Part shown: positions 27,070-39,342 of the stretch, piece after piece
Layout of the letters: the number at the start of each line of letters is the position of its first letter
Numbering within the stretch: the first letter of the stretch is position 1
Assembly: GCA_024305405.1 (NCBI GenBank)
Contig: JAKNDB010000107.1
Span: 4,076,501 to 4,140,500 of the forward strand
Direction: 5' to 3'
Length of the DNA: 64,000 nucleotides
Source of the DNA: Dirofilaria immitis
Lineage: Eukaryota; Nematoda; Chromadorea; Rhabditida; Onchocercidae
Notes under the pieces: model-generated
The model's input: only the letters and a program-made list of their open reading frames with translations
Told to the model about the DNA's origin: nothing
Databases searched by the model: none
Made by a program: the position numbers and the translations under genes

Positions 27070-30000
27070 TTAATCGCTACTGAGCTCCATTCCGTAATCC
27101 TCATCGCTATCACTCTCAATCACTTTCTTATTACGTTTTTCTTCGGTACCAAAAGTGAATCTTCTGCTATTTCATCATCATTATCATCATTATCACCATC
27201 ATTATCCTCATTAACATTATAATTTACGCGAGCTCTTCGGCGTAAAGGAAGTTCTTTTCGTCCTGATGGTCCTGCTTTGTTGAAAGTTTCCCGATCAACT
27301 TCAGTAGAATACCTTTGTTGCTGCTGCTGCTGCTGCTCGTTTTTCCAATTTTCTATAAAGCAAACATTAGTAGTAAATTTACCAAAAATTACCAATTCAA
27401 TACAGCAAAATCTTTTTTCTTGTATAGAACCAATATAAACTTGAGGCATACATATGTTTGAACTGAATTTTTCTACATGTTTCGCTCAACATTTATTTAG
27501 CATGATAGTTTATCAAATTGATTGGACTTATTCGATCATTCGTATGCAATTTATTTATCGATAATGGACGTACATTTCTATGGCTCAGTAATGATTACCT
27601 ATAAACAAGGATTTTATGTTGCCGAGTTTTCCGTTTGATCAAGCTATCTTTTTGATATATACCCTTCAGTTGTTATCGGTGAGTTTATCACACATATTTG
27701 ATCTCTAACTTTTTTCGATTTCTAACGTCAAGCTTCCAAAGGAAGCTCAAGATATTTCATATTTGCTTGAAACTACTGTGCTCTTTTAGCATATAAATCT
27801 GAACAGTTCATATTTTTTCTAGGAATAAACAAAATTGTCATTAATTTTTAAATCTTTGTATTTTAGTATCGATTAGATTTTCAAATTCATAATATAAGCA
27901 ACAACTAATAAATACATACAGATCCAAAGAAATCTTCCATATGCATCACTGGAGAACTCTGCTCTTCCTTCGCCTTTTTCTCGATCCTTTCTCGTTTATT
28001 TTCTCCTTTTCTGTTACTTTTCTTATATTCTGGAGCTACTTTTCGTTGAATCCTACTTATCTTTTCAATCTGCAAAGTCCTATATATGTAATAACTTTAA
28101 AAAGCAAAAAAAAGTATAAAAAGGAGTTCATCGCACTTAACAATGTTAATAGAATATATTTCATAAAGTTTTTATAAAATGAAAAAACACTGCAAAATAT
28201 TGCCATCCCTTAATTATTATCTCAAGAACTACAGCAGTAAAAGATTCACCTCTCATACGAAATCGAAAGTTATTTTACTTTTAACTTTCACAAAAAGTTA
28301 TTTCACTTTGCTCACAATAAATTGCTCCATAACACAATTTTAAAGAAGATAACGACTTACAACATCCTGTTTATTTTTTTTTATCAGTTGGCAAAGCAAT
28401 AACACTATCATTACTGCTCTCGTGCACAAATAATTCTTCAACGATATTTTCATCTAATTGATCATCTTCTGCAAACAAAGATAATTAGCTATTTCAACTA
28501 TTTCAATAAAGCTTAAAAGTAACTGAAAGACGTTTTTGAATGTCATAAAGTCATATTAATTGAAGCATTTATTCTGAAAATTCGAACTGTCTGATAATTT
28601 TGTTAAACGTTCTTTAGGTAATGCAGAGCTGCATATTAGATAAGGTGCCAAGAAAAGTACTGCTGAACCGCTTTTGCCACTTAATAATTATTGATATTTA
28701 TACAAATTGCATAGCGACATATAATTAGTTGTATATACAAGTGCAAAATTTAAATAGCAGAATAAAAGGAAACAAGGAAATTCCATTCACCTTTGCTTAA
28801 TTTCTTTTGCATGACTTTCACTTTTAATTGACTTTCGTCTTCATTATTTCCATCTTGATTGAAAAATCTGCGTACATCAGCTCCTTCTCGCTTTGAATCT
28901 TTCACCACAGGTAGTTTGCGCCTTCGGCCACGGCCTTCGGCAACTTTCTTTTGCTCATATTTTTCTTTGACTGCATCAATTTTAGGCACCACTCGTTCAG
29001 CAAATGGATCTGGTAGCACTTCCTACATATTCTTTAGATGAAATAGACAAAAATCAAATGAAATTAGAAAGCACGCATACAAATGAATTTGCAATTTCTA
29101 ATTCACTTCAATAAAAAGAACAAAGTTCTAAAGTAACATAAGAAAAGAAGCTTGAAAAAGCCAATCTTCCCTGTAATTCTTAAATTTTAATTTTCGAAAG
29201 ATCAAAGTGAGAAGTTGCAAGAATGACGAAATCTGGGAAGCAAAATAACTTGCCCTAGCTAGACCGATACCGGTCTTCTTTCGGCTAGCGCTGCTAGCAT
29301 TAGACTGTAATTTTTCGTTGCATTTTTAATCTGTACATCAAGATCAGCTTGTTCTTTTGCTTCCTGAAATAGAAAATAAATAATATTTGAAAAACTTTTG
29401 CTTTCATTTCTTAAAGCAGCCTGAAAAACTTCACACGAATATTGGCATCTTGATTAACATGTGGGAGGGAGAGTAATCGGGGTGGGGGCATGGATGGAGC
29501 AGGGGAGGTTTCTTTGTATGGGACGCGTATTTATTTACATCATAGAGATTTCGATCCAATATGTAATTTCCCTATTGAAAAAGTAAATAAATATATGTAG
29601 TTCACCTGTTTTTCCAGTTCCGTAAGAAAACAATTCAAATCATTGTTCCACAAATCTGCCCATGTCATTTCTTCCAACGCCTGAAAATAAAATCCAAAAA
29701 TTTTTATAAACGTTTTTAAGACAGGAACATCATTAATAAATGAGCTTTAGCCAAATAAATCAAAAAACATGAGCAAATTTTGTTAGGGATAAAATTTTCT
29801 ATCCCCACATATATGAAATTCGATCGAAGAGATTTGATCACTTATTTCATCTTACCAGATATTGTACCTCTGACAAATATTACTTGAATTCACAAAAGAG
29901 ACGAACATTCAGTGGAAAAAAACTAAAACTAGCAAAAGTTGAGTTTATATTGACAGAACAAGATATTTGTACAGCACACCTTCAATTCATTCAATTTTGC

Positions 30001-33000
30001 TTCGCTTTCTTTCAGCAGCTTGTCTTTTTCTTCCTCGGAAAGTTTCAGAATTGCCATGCCTACCAAATAATCATAATCACTTAATTTACTGGCCAATTCT
30101 TTACTTTGCTTTGTATCCTGCAAAAAAATAAAATTAAGATTGCAGATTATATTAAAACACAAAATTATTTACACCAGTAAACTATAAACCTGATTTTAAA
30201 ATTAAACTAACATCCTCGCCTTCTTCCTGTTCTTCCTCATCTTCATCTTGTGCTACCTCACCCAACATCATCAACTCTTGCTTTTTCCTCTCTTCTTTCC
30301 ATTTCTTGACTGGATCCGGTTTGAAGTTCATTTTTATTAGCTGTTCAACAATTGCAGCCTTTCGCTTATTTTCGATCAGTATTTCTCCTTTTATTTTAGC
30401 CAAAATAAATCGAGCCTGAATCTCATAATTCTTCACATCTAATAAATATTGCAACATATTGGAAAAACGAAAGAACAAATGATCCTTTAGAGCAAATTAA
30501 AATAAAGATTTGTCCAATTCCCAGCTATTTAAAATCATACTTATACTATTAACAAAAAGTGCTGAAAATAAATTTTAAATCCATACAAAAACTTATTAGA
30601 GAAAAAAAAACTACCTGATTTGAGAGTCTCTCACTTTGTGCTCGTAACAGGCCTTCTTGAAAACTTTTACGTTCAATGTATTTTTTCTTACGTATTTCAA
30701 AAAATTCTTTGCATATATCTGTAACATTTTCAAACCGTCGTAAATACCCAAATGGGTCGAACAGTACCTAAAAAGAAGACTGTGATGTTTAATTCATCTA
30801 CGAGATATAAATGAAATGTATATTGATAAAATATATGATGTTGGCCGGAATGCAGCAAAATAATTACAATATTTTTTCATTCTAGGACTTTTCTGTAATT
30901 TTGTCTAATAAGAGAAGCATTTTGGCTTGGAAATAACTGGGGTGACGAGTTAGAATTTATGCTTAAAACAGCAAATTTCTGAGAGTGCTGATTATTTTAT
31001 TTTCATTTTTAGTGCATACCATTGAAGTAGTATTGATGACAGATTGCAATTTGAATACTTTATGAAGACCTTCTTCTCTACATGCCCGTAGTTTATCACC
31101 ATTCATCTTAATAACAAATTTAACAGTTGTATCAGTGTGATATTCCTTGAAATCCCTGAAAATTTTATCGATTTCCTCATCTGTGGCTTTAGCAATTCAA
31201 AAATATGGTGTCGAATTGATATTTTTAGTTTCAAATCTAGAAGTAATTGTCCCATACGAAAAAATTAAAGTCCTATCTGAATCAAAGCTTTCATTTTTTT
31301 AAAACTTCTAACATAACAAAATACTACAATAAAAAAATCTTAAAGAAAACTTATTTCTATTAAATGTACAAATTTATATCAAATATCAAAGCCCTGAATT
31401 CTATTTCTATTAGCTATTTATTTCAATCCAACCGATGCTCAGGTCAGTAGTATAAACTGAAAAATCGTGCCTTATCTATGACGAAACTCCAACAATATTA
31501 AAGAATATTTTGGTGAAAGATTAACTCGCTGACAACTTCAAAAAGAAAAAAAACTAAAACTAAATTTACGTTATGATTGCTGGTTGTTTATCATTTCCAT
31601 CCATCATAGGTACCAATATTGTTTCTTTATAAGTTTGTGTCCAAGTACGAATTGGTAGTTCGGTTATTTCAATAGTTTCATTGTTAATAACCGCCACTTC
31701 ACCGTTACAAACAAATCGTTGGTCATCAAGTTGTTCGATAGTACCACGAAAATGTTTATACCATGGCATCTACAACTACTGTGTTACTTGATAACAATCG
31801 AATTTACCGATATTTAACATTTTTTCTGCTGGAATAAAACAAAGATAATTAAATTATTTGTATAAAATGATGCTTCGAAAGTATGCAAAATTCTAAGTGC
31901 ACACAATAAGACTAAATCATATATTATAACGCGATATAAAAATACGATGATAAATGAAGTCACAAGAATAGACACTCTTAATCAACGATGAAGTTTCTAC
32001 ATAGTATTTCACTTTCTGAATTTCCTTACCAAAGGTTTCGGCTCTTTCCCATCGATCAAAGCACGCATATTAGCCACTATTTCACGAGGATTATAACAAG
32101 GCACTTTTGTAGACCAGGCTGTACCAATACCTTCTGCACCGTTTACTAGTACGGTAGGGATAACTGGGCAATACCTCAAATGAACATTTATATAAGCAAA
32201 AAAGCTTTCTAATTAAAAAAATTCCATCGATCAAAAATTTTCTGAAGTTTTCGAGCTTTGCTAACAATTAATGCGACAGTTACACCTTACAATAACTGAA
32301 AAAAGATTAGAATTCTATCACTTGGTTAACAAAAAACCAAAATGATACTAATTAAATCAAATCATACCACTCTGGTTCGATTTTCTGATTTTCTTCAAAC
32401 AAGAAACGAAGAACGTTTTCATCAACAGACGGAAACAGTGCTTTAGTTACAGGACTAAAATTATTTCGGATATTTATGAATTACGTGATATTATACTTGT
32501 GATATTTATATATCTACAGAGATATTTACACGTTATGAGTTTCTGGTGAAATACAACGTAATAAAACTACGGAATAAAACAAGGACGCAATAAGATATGA
32601 AAAATCAAATAAAAATGTAAAAACCAACATGTTTACAAAAATTTTCATGTTAACAATTGAACAGTTTACTTACTTAAGTTGAGTGAAAATATAACGTGGA
32701 CTGGCGCTGTCTTTGCCACCTTGCAAACGCGTGCCAAACTGCCCAATTGGCAACAAAAGATTGATGTTATTTGAGCCCACAAAGTCTTGTGCTAAATTCA
32801 CAATTGTTGACATCAGAGATGCCTGTAATGTCTCTAAATATTATGGCATGCTAGACACTGTTATGAAATCTGATTCAACTGGAAAAACTATTTAATGAAA
32901 AAAATTTCTACACTCAAAATCTAATTAGTCATTAGGTCACATTGTTTCTAAGCTTTTAATCTAGAAAATAATTCTTGTATTTTCTTTCGATTTTTCCTAT

Positions 33001-36000
33001 GAATTATAATAATAACTTCCTTCACAGGGATACAATTCTTTTCAACAAAAAATTAGAAGTGATAGACACGCTTCAGAAAAATTTTAATTACAAGAGGTTT
33101 GTATCAACCCGAAGATTACAAACTTCAAAACTACACCTTAATAAGTTTTATAAAGACCTGAAGCAAGAAAAACTAACCTCGCCATGATGATAAGCAGACA
33201 TTTCACCCACGGCACCCGCTAATTGAGCTACTTTCACTTCTTTTTATCAGCTCGTTTAAAGCATGTGAACAAAACCTTTAAAATAAATATTTCTCTCGAC
33301 TGACTGTTTCTTATATTCCAAATAGCTGAAAATTTCTCTAAGAGAACTAAAAATAATCAGCTAAATTCTTTGAAAAATTATAAACAACTGAATACAAATC
33401 TGTATTAAGCTATAATCCAACTGGAATTTATTTATAAAAACTTATTTATTTTAATATGAATGCATCATTTAACTTCGACATTTACCTTTCGTTGCCCAGG
33501 TTTCAAACCATCCACTAAACTCGGAATTGATCTCTCGTTATCACAATTCGAAAAAGAACAAGCTCCTTATTGACGAAATCTCTGAACGAAACAACATGGG
33601 TATCTTTATCATACAAATATTCTTCCGTTAAGCCATCTTCTCGACGATTTCTTCGTTCCTGAACATGCAAGACCATTCAGCCGCAACATTTTTAAGATTA
33701 ATTCTCTACTGTTGTTTCCTTGCTGAATTTTCTTTCTACTATCATGAGCAGCAGTTTCTTCGTGCATGGAAGATAACAGCATGCTAAAAGTAGGGCTTCT
33801 CAAATTGTTTATCATTACTTCAATAAATGATTGGCCTGATTGTCAAGACTACATTGATGTAAATGAAATTATCATTTCGTCATTTAAGTGAAAATCAATA
33901 AACACAACATACAGCCATCCAGTTCGTGAGCCATATTTTCCGCTCTTCAATTTTTTTCTTGCTAAAAGCCATATCCAGTGCATAATCATCTTCTTCTCCA
34001 TTATATTTAAACTGTATTCTATGTCTTCGCATATCCATGAAGTATTCCTTCGCTTCTTTCGATGTAGAAGTACCCAAACCTGTAAAAGGAGATTTCACAA
34101 AAGGATAAAAGCATTAGTGTTATTATTACGTATTTGCAAAGGATACGAGTCTTTTAATTTCAGTAAATATACCTTTGTAGTATTTAATCCGATAAGCCTT
34201 CCAGTTTTCTGTATTGTTGAGCCATTCTCTGTATTCCGGTAATGAAAAAACGAAATTTCTTCTTTGCCTTTCGTTGCCTATAATTAATAATTGCGATAAA
34301 TCAGTAAAATTTTATATTTTGATCTATTAATGTTACATTCAATTTTCGAAAATCCGAGACCTTGACAATTGGAGTAATGAATTCCTCGACGAAATTCCGC
34401 CTAATCAATGCTGGCCAATTATAATGTATAAAATTGATGACCAGTCCTTTGATATGTGACCCGTCTTGGTCCTGAAATAGTATTCGATTTAATTAGTGAA
34501 TTGCTACTCACAAGGATATGATAATAATAAAAAACTAACTTGCTTCTTTAAATCTTTTTAAAACACATTAGGCTTGAAGAGCACTTAAGTAGATAAAATC
34601 GGGTAGAAAACGAGTCTTATATCAACAGATATCAACAGTACATCAGAATATGAACAGCAAGATTTCAGAAAAAATCCGTGCCAACGAAAATATTACAATA
34701 ATCTATTACTGATGACGAAAGGTGTATAATTTGTTTTCTGGCCGCGGAAACAGTTTAATTTAATTCGATAAAATAAAAAAATTATATTACTTCAAAAATT
34801 CGACTACTTCAATATTCAAACTGTTTGCTTAGAATAAGTTCTAGAAAGAATCTGACTGCAAATGAAATTTTACTTGAACATAATATCCTTTTTGGTAATC
34901 AAATAGTTTCGTTTTTTAAGATCTATACAGTTCCAAAACAAACCTGGTCAGCCATAACCATAACTTTGCCATACCGTAGAGTTTTCATATCATCATCTTT
35001 ATCATATTTCAAACGATATTGCAAACCAATAATTTTCAGGAGAGCATTTACCTCAGCGTTTTCCATTATCTCGAAAAACCAACATTTTTGGGATATTCTC
35101 ATAATAAACAAATTTTTTTGGTATTTTTCATAAATTTTCTTGCAATGCGCATCCTTTAAAGGTTACCTGCTTATGATTGCCTTCCCGAACATTAAGCATT
35201 TTGCCGCGAAGAGGAAAAACCCCATATTTATCACGTCCAACAACCCTGAGACCTGAAACAGCCAACGATTTGGCTGAATCACCCTCTGTAAGAATAAGCG
35301 TACAATGCGCTGAATTTTTCGTACCAGCATCGTTAGCATCTTCTAACTTTGGCACACCCTAAATAAATTAATTTCAAAATAATGGTAAAAGATAAAACAA
35401 AATGGGCTAGTTTATAATTTTGCAGAAATATACTTCCATAATTAAAGGCATTTTTGTTATTTTTGTACTTCAAATAATATACCTTTAATTTGCTGGTTTT
35501 TTAGACGAACACTTCTTATCCAATGTTTCCTGCTGTTTGAATCGGACCCATGCCATAACTGCTTCCACAATCCCACACTTTAATGCTGCTTGAATAAATT
35601 TTTCCGAAAGTTCACATACCGAACCAAAACTTTTTGACTGCAATGTCATTGTTTCCTTCGTTTGGGAATCGAATGTTGGATTTTCAATAAGTGCATTAAC
35701 GAATATCCACATATGATTCTTGATCTGAAATATATACTAATTAATATGTTTGACTATTAAACATATCAAAGGATCTTTGAAACAGATTACGAAAATAACT
35801 GTAATACTCCTTTGTGATCCTAAATAGTTAGTAGCACTAAATCTCGATTTCTCTGAAAGCAAGAAAAAACGCTTTTTTTTTTATTTGCTTAAATAAATAA
35901 AAGTTATCAATGAAAATTATTGGAAGACAAAATTACCTGGAACGGTTTTATATTAATGCCAGCACTTTTGCCAATTTTCTTCTTGATCACATCAATTAAT

Positions 36001-39000
36001 TTGCTCGTAATCTGATCCACAACATAATCAACATGTCGACCTCCCTTAGAAAAAAAAAAAAAATGAACAGAATAGCTTTTCTCCTTTTTGTTTTATTGAA
36101 AAATATCTACTTAGTATTTCGTGAATGTTGGCATTCAAAACATACGGCTAATGAATGGACTAAAATAGATTAAACATAAAAACAAGGGCAAATCTTTTTT
36201 AAAGACTGTTGCCAAACAATATGTATAGAAAAATTAACTATCTTTACGAAATGGCAGATATTTATAAATCTAAAATTTAAAAAATGTTAGTGGAAAAAGT
36301 ACCTTCGTGGTGGCGATACTGTTTGCAAATGAGACTTGCTGAAAGCCTTTATCCGAAATTGTGAGTGCTATTTCCCAGCGAGCGTTAACTAATTCATAAA
36401 CTACTTTATACGCTTCACCATTACTGTCAACATTGTGCTTCACATATTGTTCTACATATTGTTTGAATCCTTGCACCTGAATTTTAATAAAATATATATT
36501 TAAAAAGTAGAAGTAGACACTATTTCACTGAATGATAATCAATAAGACTATACAAATTTTACCACATACTGTATTTTATTGTCTATTTTTATGGGCGTAA
36601 AATTCAACACCAGTAACACTTATGGATCATTTATGAATCAGAAAAAGTAAGATCTTGAAGTAAATACTGCGTTAGTTATCCCAACATCACTTATGACAAT
36701 ATGAAAAATTATTCATTTAATGAAAGGAGTAAGATAGACATTAAATTAAGATACAGAAAAATAATATTTTTCAAAATATACAGGAATTTGTTTGTTGTTA
36801 AGGAAGACTTTACACCACGTGTTGAACCGGCAATATCGTAAGCCCTACGGCACATCAGTGCTACAATATCATCATCCAGTTCGGTCATTTTAAACTTTGC
36901 CAAGTCTGGTTTGAACGTTACACGTGTGAAATCTTCTCTGTCGCTGCTCGTTACCTTTGGTTCCTCATTTTTCGACATATTATTGATCCATGTCTAAAAC
37001 TTAAGAGAAATATAATTGCTTAAATTATCATAAGTTTAGGATCTTCATCTGAAATCCAAAATATCAACTGATCGACATAAAAATTTAAGATGAAAAACTC
37101 GAAGAACCTGTTTGAAAGCTTTCCCATATTCATTGGTTGAAGTTTCCAATGTGAATTCCTTGCTAAATATATTACAGAGTTTTGCACCATAACCATTTCG
37201 ACCACCTTGAATATAATTTCACTATATTATCTTAGATTAGAATCAGTAGCTCGAACCTAACTTCATTTATATTAGATTTTTATTTTACATATGTCTCAAA
37301 TTCATTGATAAAAGAATCTCGAAAATAAGGAAACATACACCACTCTTCCGAGGAAGTTTTCAGTAATGTGAAGTGTAAATACAGATTATTAATAAAGGAA
37401 ATAATTACGCTAAGCTGAACAACTCAAACTATTTTATTTTTTATTGAATATTACAAGTTATTGGTGGTGAGAAACATTTAAAGAGCTACCTGTAACTTTA
37501 CGCTCACTATCGTCATAATTTGATGACGTAAGTAGAGTACCAAATATAAGTTCGGGCACATACAATTTTTCAATTTTGTGTAGTACAACCGGAATGCCTC
37601 GACCATTGTTATATATGCTAATTTCATTTTTCTCTCTGAAAATTTCTTGAACCATCATCGTTTCATTAATTGCCAACTTCTTTGTGACGATAAATCTGGT
37701 AAATTATCTCGTTCCATCTACACAACTAGAGAACAGAATTTCAACAATGACGTTCTAAATCTCTTCCCGAATATTGAGAGATATGCTAATTAGATTTATC
37801 ATCAATATTTCTTAGTCAAACAGTAGAAAATTACTATAACTTTACAGTAACAAGTTTTTTTGTAAGGAAAAGTAAAGGAAAAACTATTACTCCACAATAA
37901 CAATTTATTATCGCACGAATTGATCAGCAATTATTATTGAAAATGGAGACTACTCAATACTGTTTGTGTATTATATATCGACCATAACTTCCTCACAGAT
38001 AATAGTAATCCCAACTATTTTACCGTATAGAAAAATAAGAATTGATAAAATTTGAAGCATTTCAGTTTACTTGTTAATATTGATCTTGATAAGATTCATT
38101 TTCGGATCTCGTTGCTTATTATCAGCAGCATTTACCAATATTTCATCAAATATCTTGTATAAACCTGGTACATAGGAGATCTCACGTTGAGCTATTTGAT
38201 TTGTTTCCATGTCGTACACCCACATTAGCTATAACGTTTTGCAATTATTTTAGGTTTATTTAGAACGATTTAGAAGTTCATATTTATTCAAAAGATAGTG
38301 GATTCATATAGTGAAATACACTTTTGATCAGCAATATAGATCTATGATTTCTATAAAAAAATCAATTGCATCAACTTGTTATCTCCTTACATACCATTTT
38401 CGAAACCTATTGGAAATTCGGCTTTTTGGAAGAAATTTCATACCTTATTTTTTCATTAAAAGAGAGAAAAGATCATTTGTAAGCAAAACAAAATTAATAA
38501 ACATACAGTTCGGTCGGTATATTCTACGGAACCAATGTACGTATCTGGTCGCAACAAAATATGTTCAAGTTGTGATTTCTTCTGGTATATCTTTTCAATG
38601 CTTAACCGTTTTCCTTTATTTTCCTTCTCTTCTTTTTCTAAATCCATGAAAACATCCATTGGATCTTCCGAAGGTATTCCCATTGCTATAAAAAAAAGTA
38701 GAAGATTTCTTTTGAAAAACTGAAATTTCTCAAAAATACTTCAATCTATTTAGTGTTAGAATGAATGAGAAAAAGATGCTAAAAAAGGATATTATTTACA
38801 ACTTACGTGATTTATGAGCTTTCTTTTTCCAGCAAGTTTTATCACTCCCTTAATAGGTACTTTCTTGCTTAATTTCGGTGGTGATGGCGATAAGATAAAT
38901 GAATCTTCATCCAAATCGATGGACTGAAATTGAAACACTTTATTCCATAAAAACGAACAATTAGTATAATGTATTGAGTGTGTCTGATATTTTTTTGCCC

Positions 39001-39333
39001 AAAATTAAATATTTTAAGCATTTTCTGAAAATATGTAAGCAGAAATAGATATATTATTTCATTATAAACAAAACATAATTATATAATATTTGGTTTAGCC
39101 TAACTCAAATATCCGTCAACTGTTTTATTAGTTGGGACGACACTTTATGCCACGTTTAAAAATTATAGAATGAACAGTATATAAAAATGATAAACTTTGC
39201 ATTGACATTAATATTACCTCAAAGCTAACATTGATATATTAAACCAAAAAAAATTACATATAAAATGCAAGAAAAAAATTAGTTTAAATAAATTTTCATA
39301 AGAACTAACAACGACTTCTGACGAATCGCACAT
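27070..39333 (-). CDS. top-2: DNA topoisomerase II (complete gene, frameshifted as read)
   Basis: This nuclear type IIA topoisomerase passes one duplex through another using ATP. Exons, 5' to 3': 39333-39310, 38923-38807, 38685-38507, 38228-38071, 37635-37490, 37205-37108, 36993-36782, 36476-36303, 36044-35937, 35724-35483, 35358-35167, 35069-34944, 34471-34361, 34277-34173, 34079-33913, 33658-33486, 33275-33178, 32822-32674, 32454-32368, 32174-32030, 31769-31570, 31155-31020, 30767-30615, 30415-30212, 30117-29980, 29680-29606, 29363-29250, 29022-28791, 28468-28361, 28069-27920, 27352-27070. About 1535 residues, usual for the family. Motifs in order: ATP site ([31 protein letters not shown]), TOPRIM ([12 protein letters not shown], then [12 protein letters not shown] across a junction), catalytic tyrosine in ASPRYIFT, and an acidic/basic tail with polyglutamine. 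About ten single-base losses break the frame, although every splice site is intact. The junction of exons 27 and 28 is also out of phase. Confidence 0.95.
27316..27340 (-). repeat. CAG microsatellite coding for polyglutamine in the topoisomerase II tail
   Basis: On the minus strand six CAG codons and one CAA give seven glutamines near the start of the last topoisomerase exon. Such GC-containing triplet repeats are rare in this AT-rich window. The tail of topoisomerase II is poorly conserved, so a length-variable tract is tolerable here. Confidence 0.85.
29462..29508 (+). other. G-rich patch able to form a G-quadruplex, in a topoisomerase II intron
   Basis: The plus strand carries runs of three, three, four, five and four guanines within 47 bases, beginning gggagggagag and ending with a four-guanine run. 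It lies in the intron between exons 29680-29606 and 29363-29250, so the gene's RNA would carry the C-rich strand. It stands out sharply from the AT-rich surroundings. One inner loop is nine bases, a little long for the strictest quadruplex definition. Confidence 0.6.
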
Positions 39334-39342
39334 TTTCTAAGG
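39334..39342 (-). promoter_or_regulatory. Probable spliced-leader acceptor directly before the topoisomerase II start
   Basis: On the minus strand the sequence ggtttccttag is followed by only three bases (aaa) and then the ATG at 39333. A strong pyrimidine-rich acceptor this close to a start codon, with no obvious coding exon just upstream, is typical of nematode trans-splicing and supports this start. Confidence 0.55.

Noticed and set aside
33609..33815. Minus-strand frame extending upstream of topoisomerase exon 16
   Set aside because: It is intron read into the exon in the wrong frame; the acceptor at 33659 and the family sequence define the exon.
27070..39333. Programmed ribosomal frameshifting or transcriptional slippage at the homopolymers
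   Set aside because: About ten sites in one gene, in unrelated contexts and at runs as short as three bases, are not plausible for a programmed mechanism in a nematode nuclear gene. The RasGAP gene, with a seven-A run, needs none.
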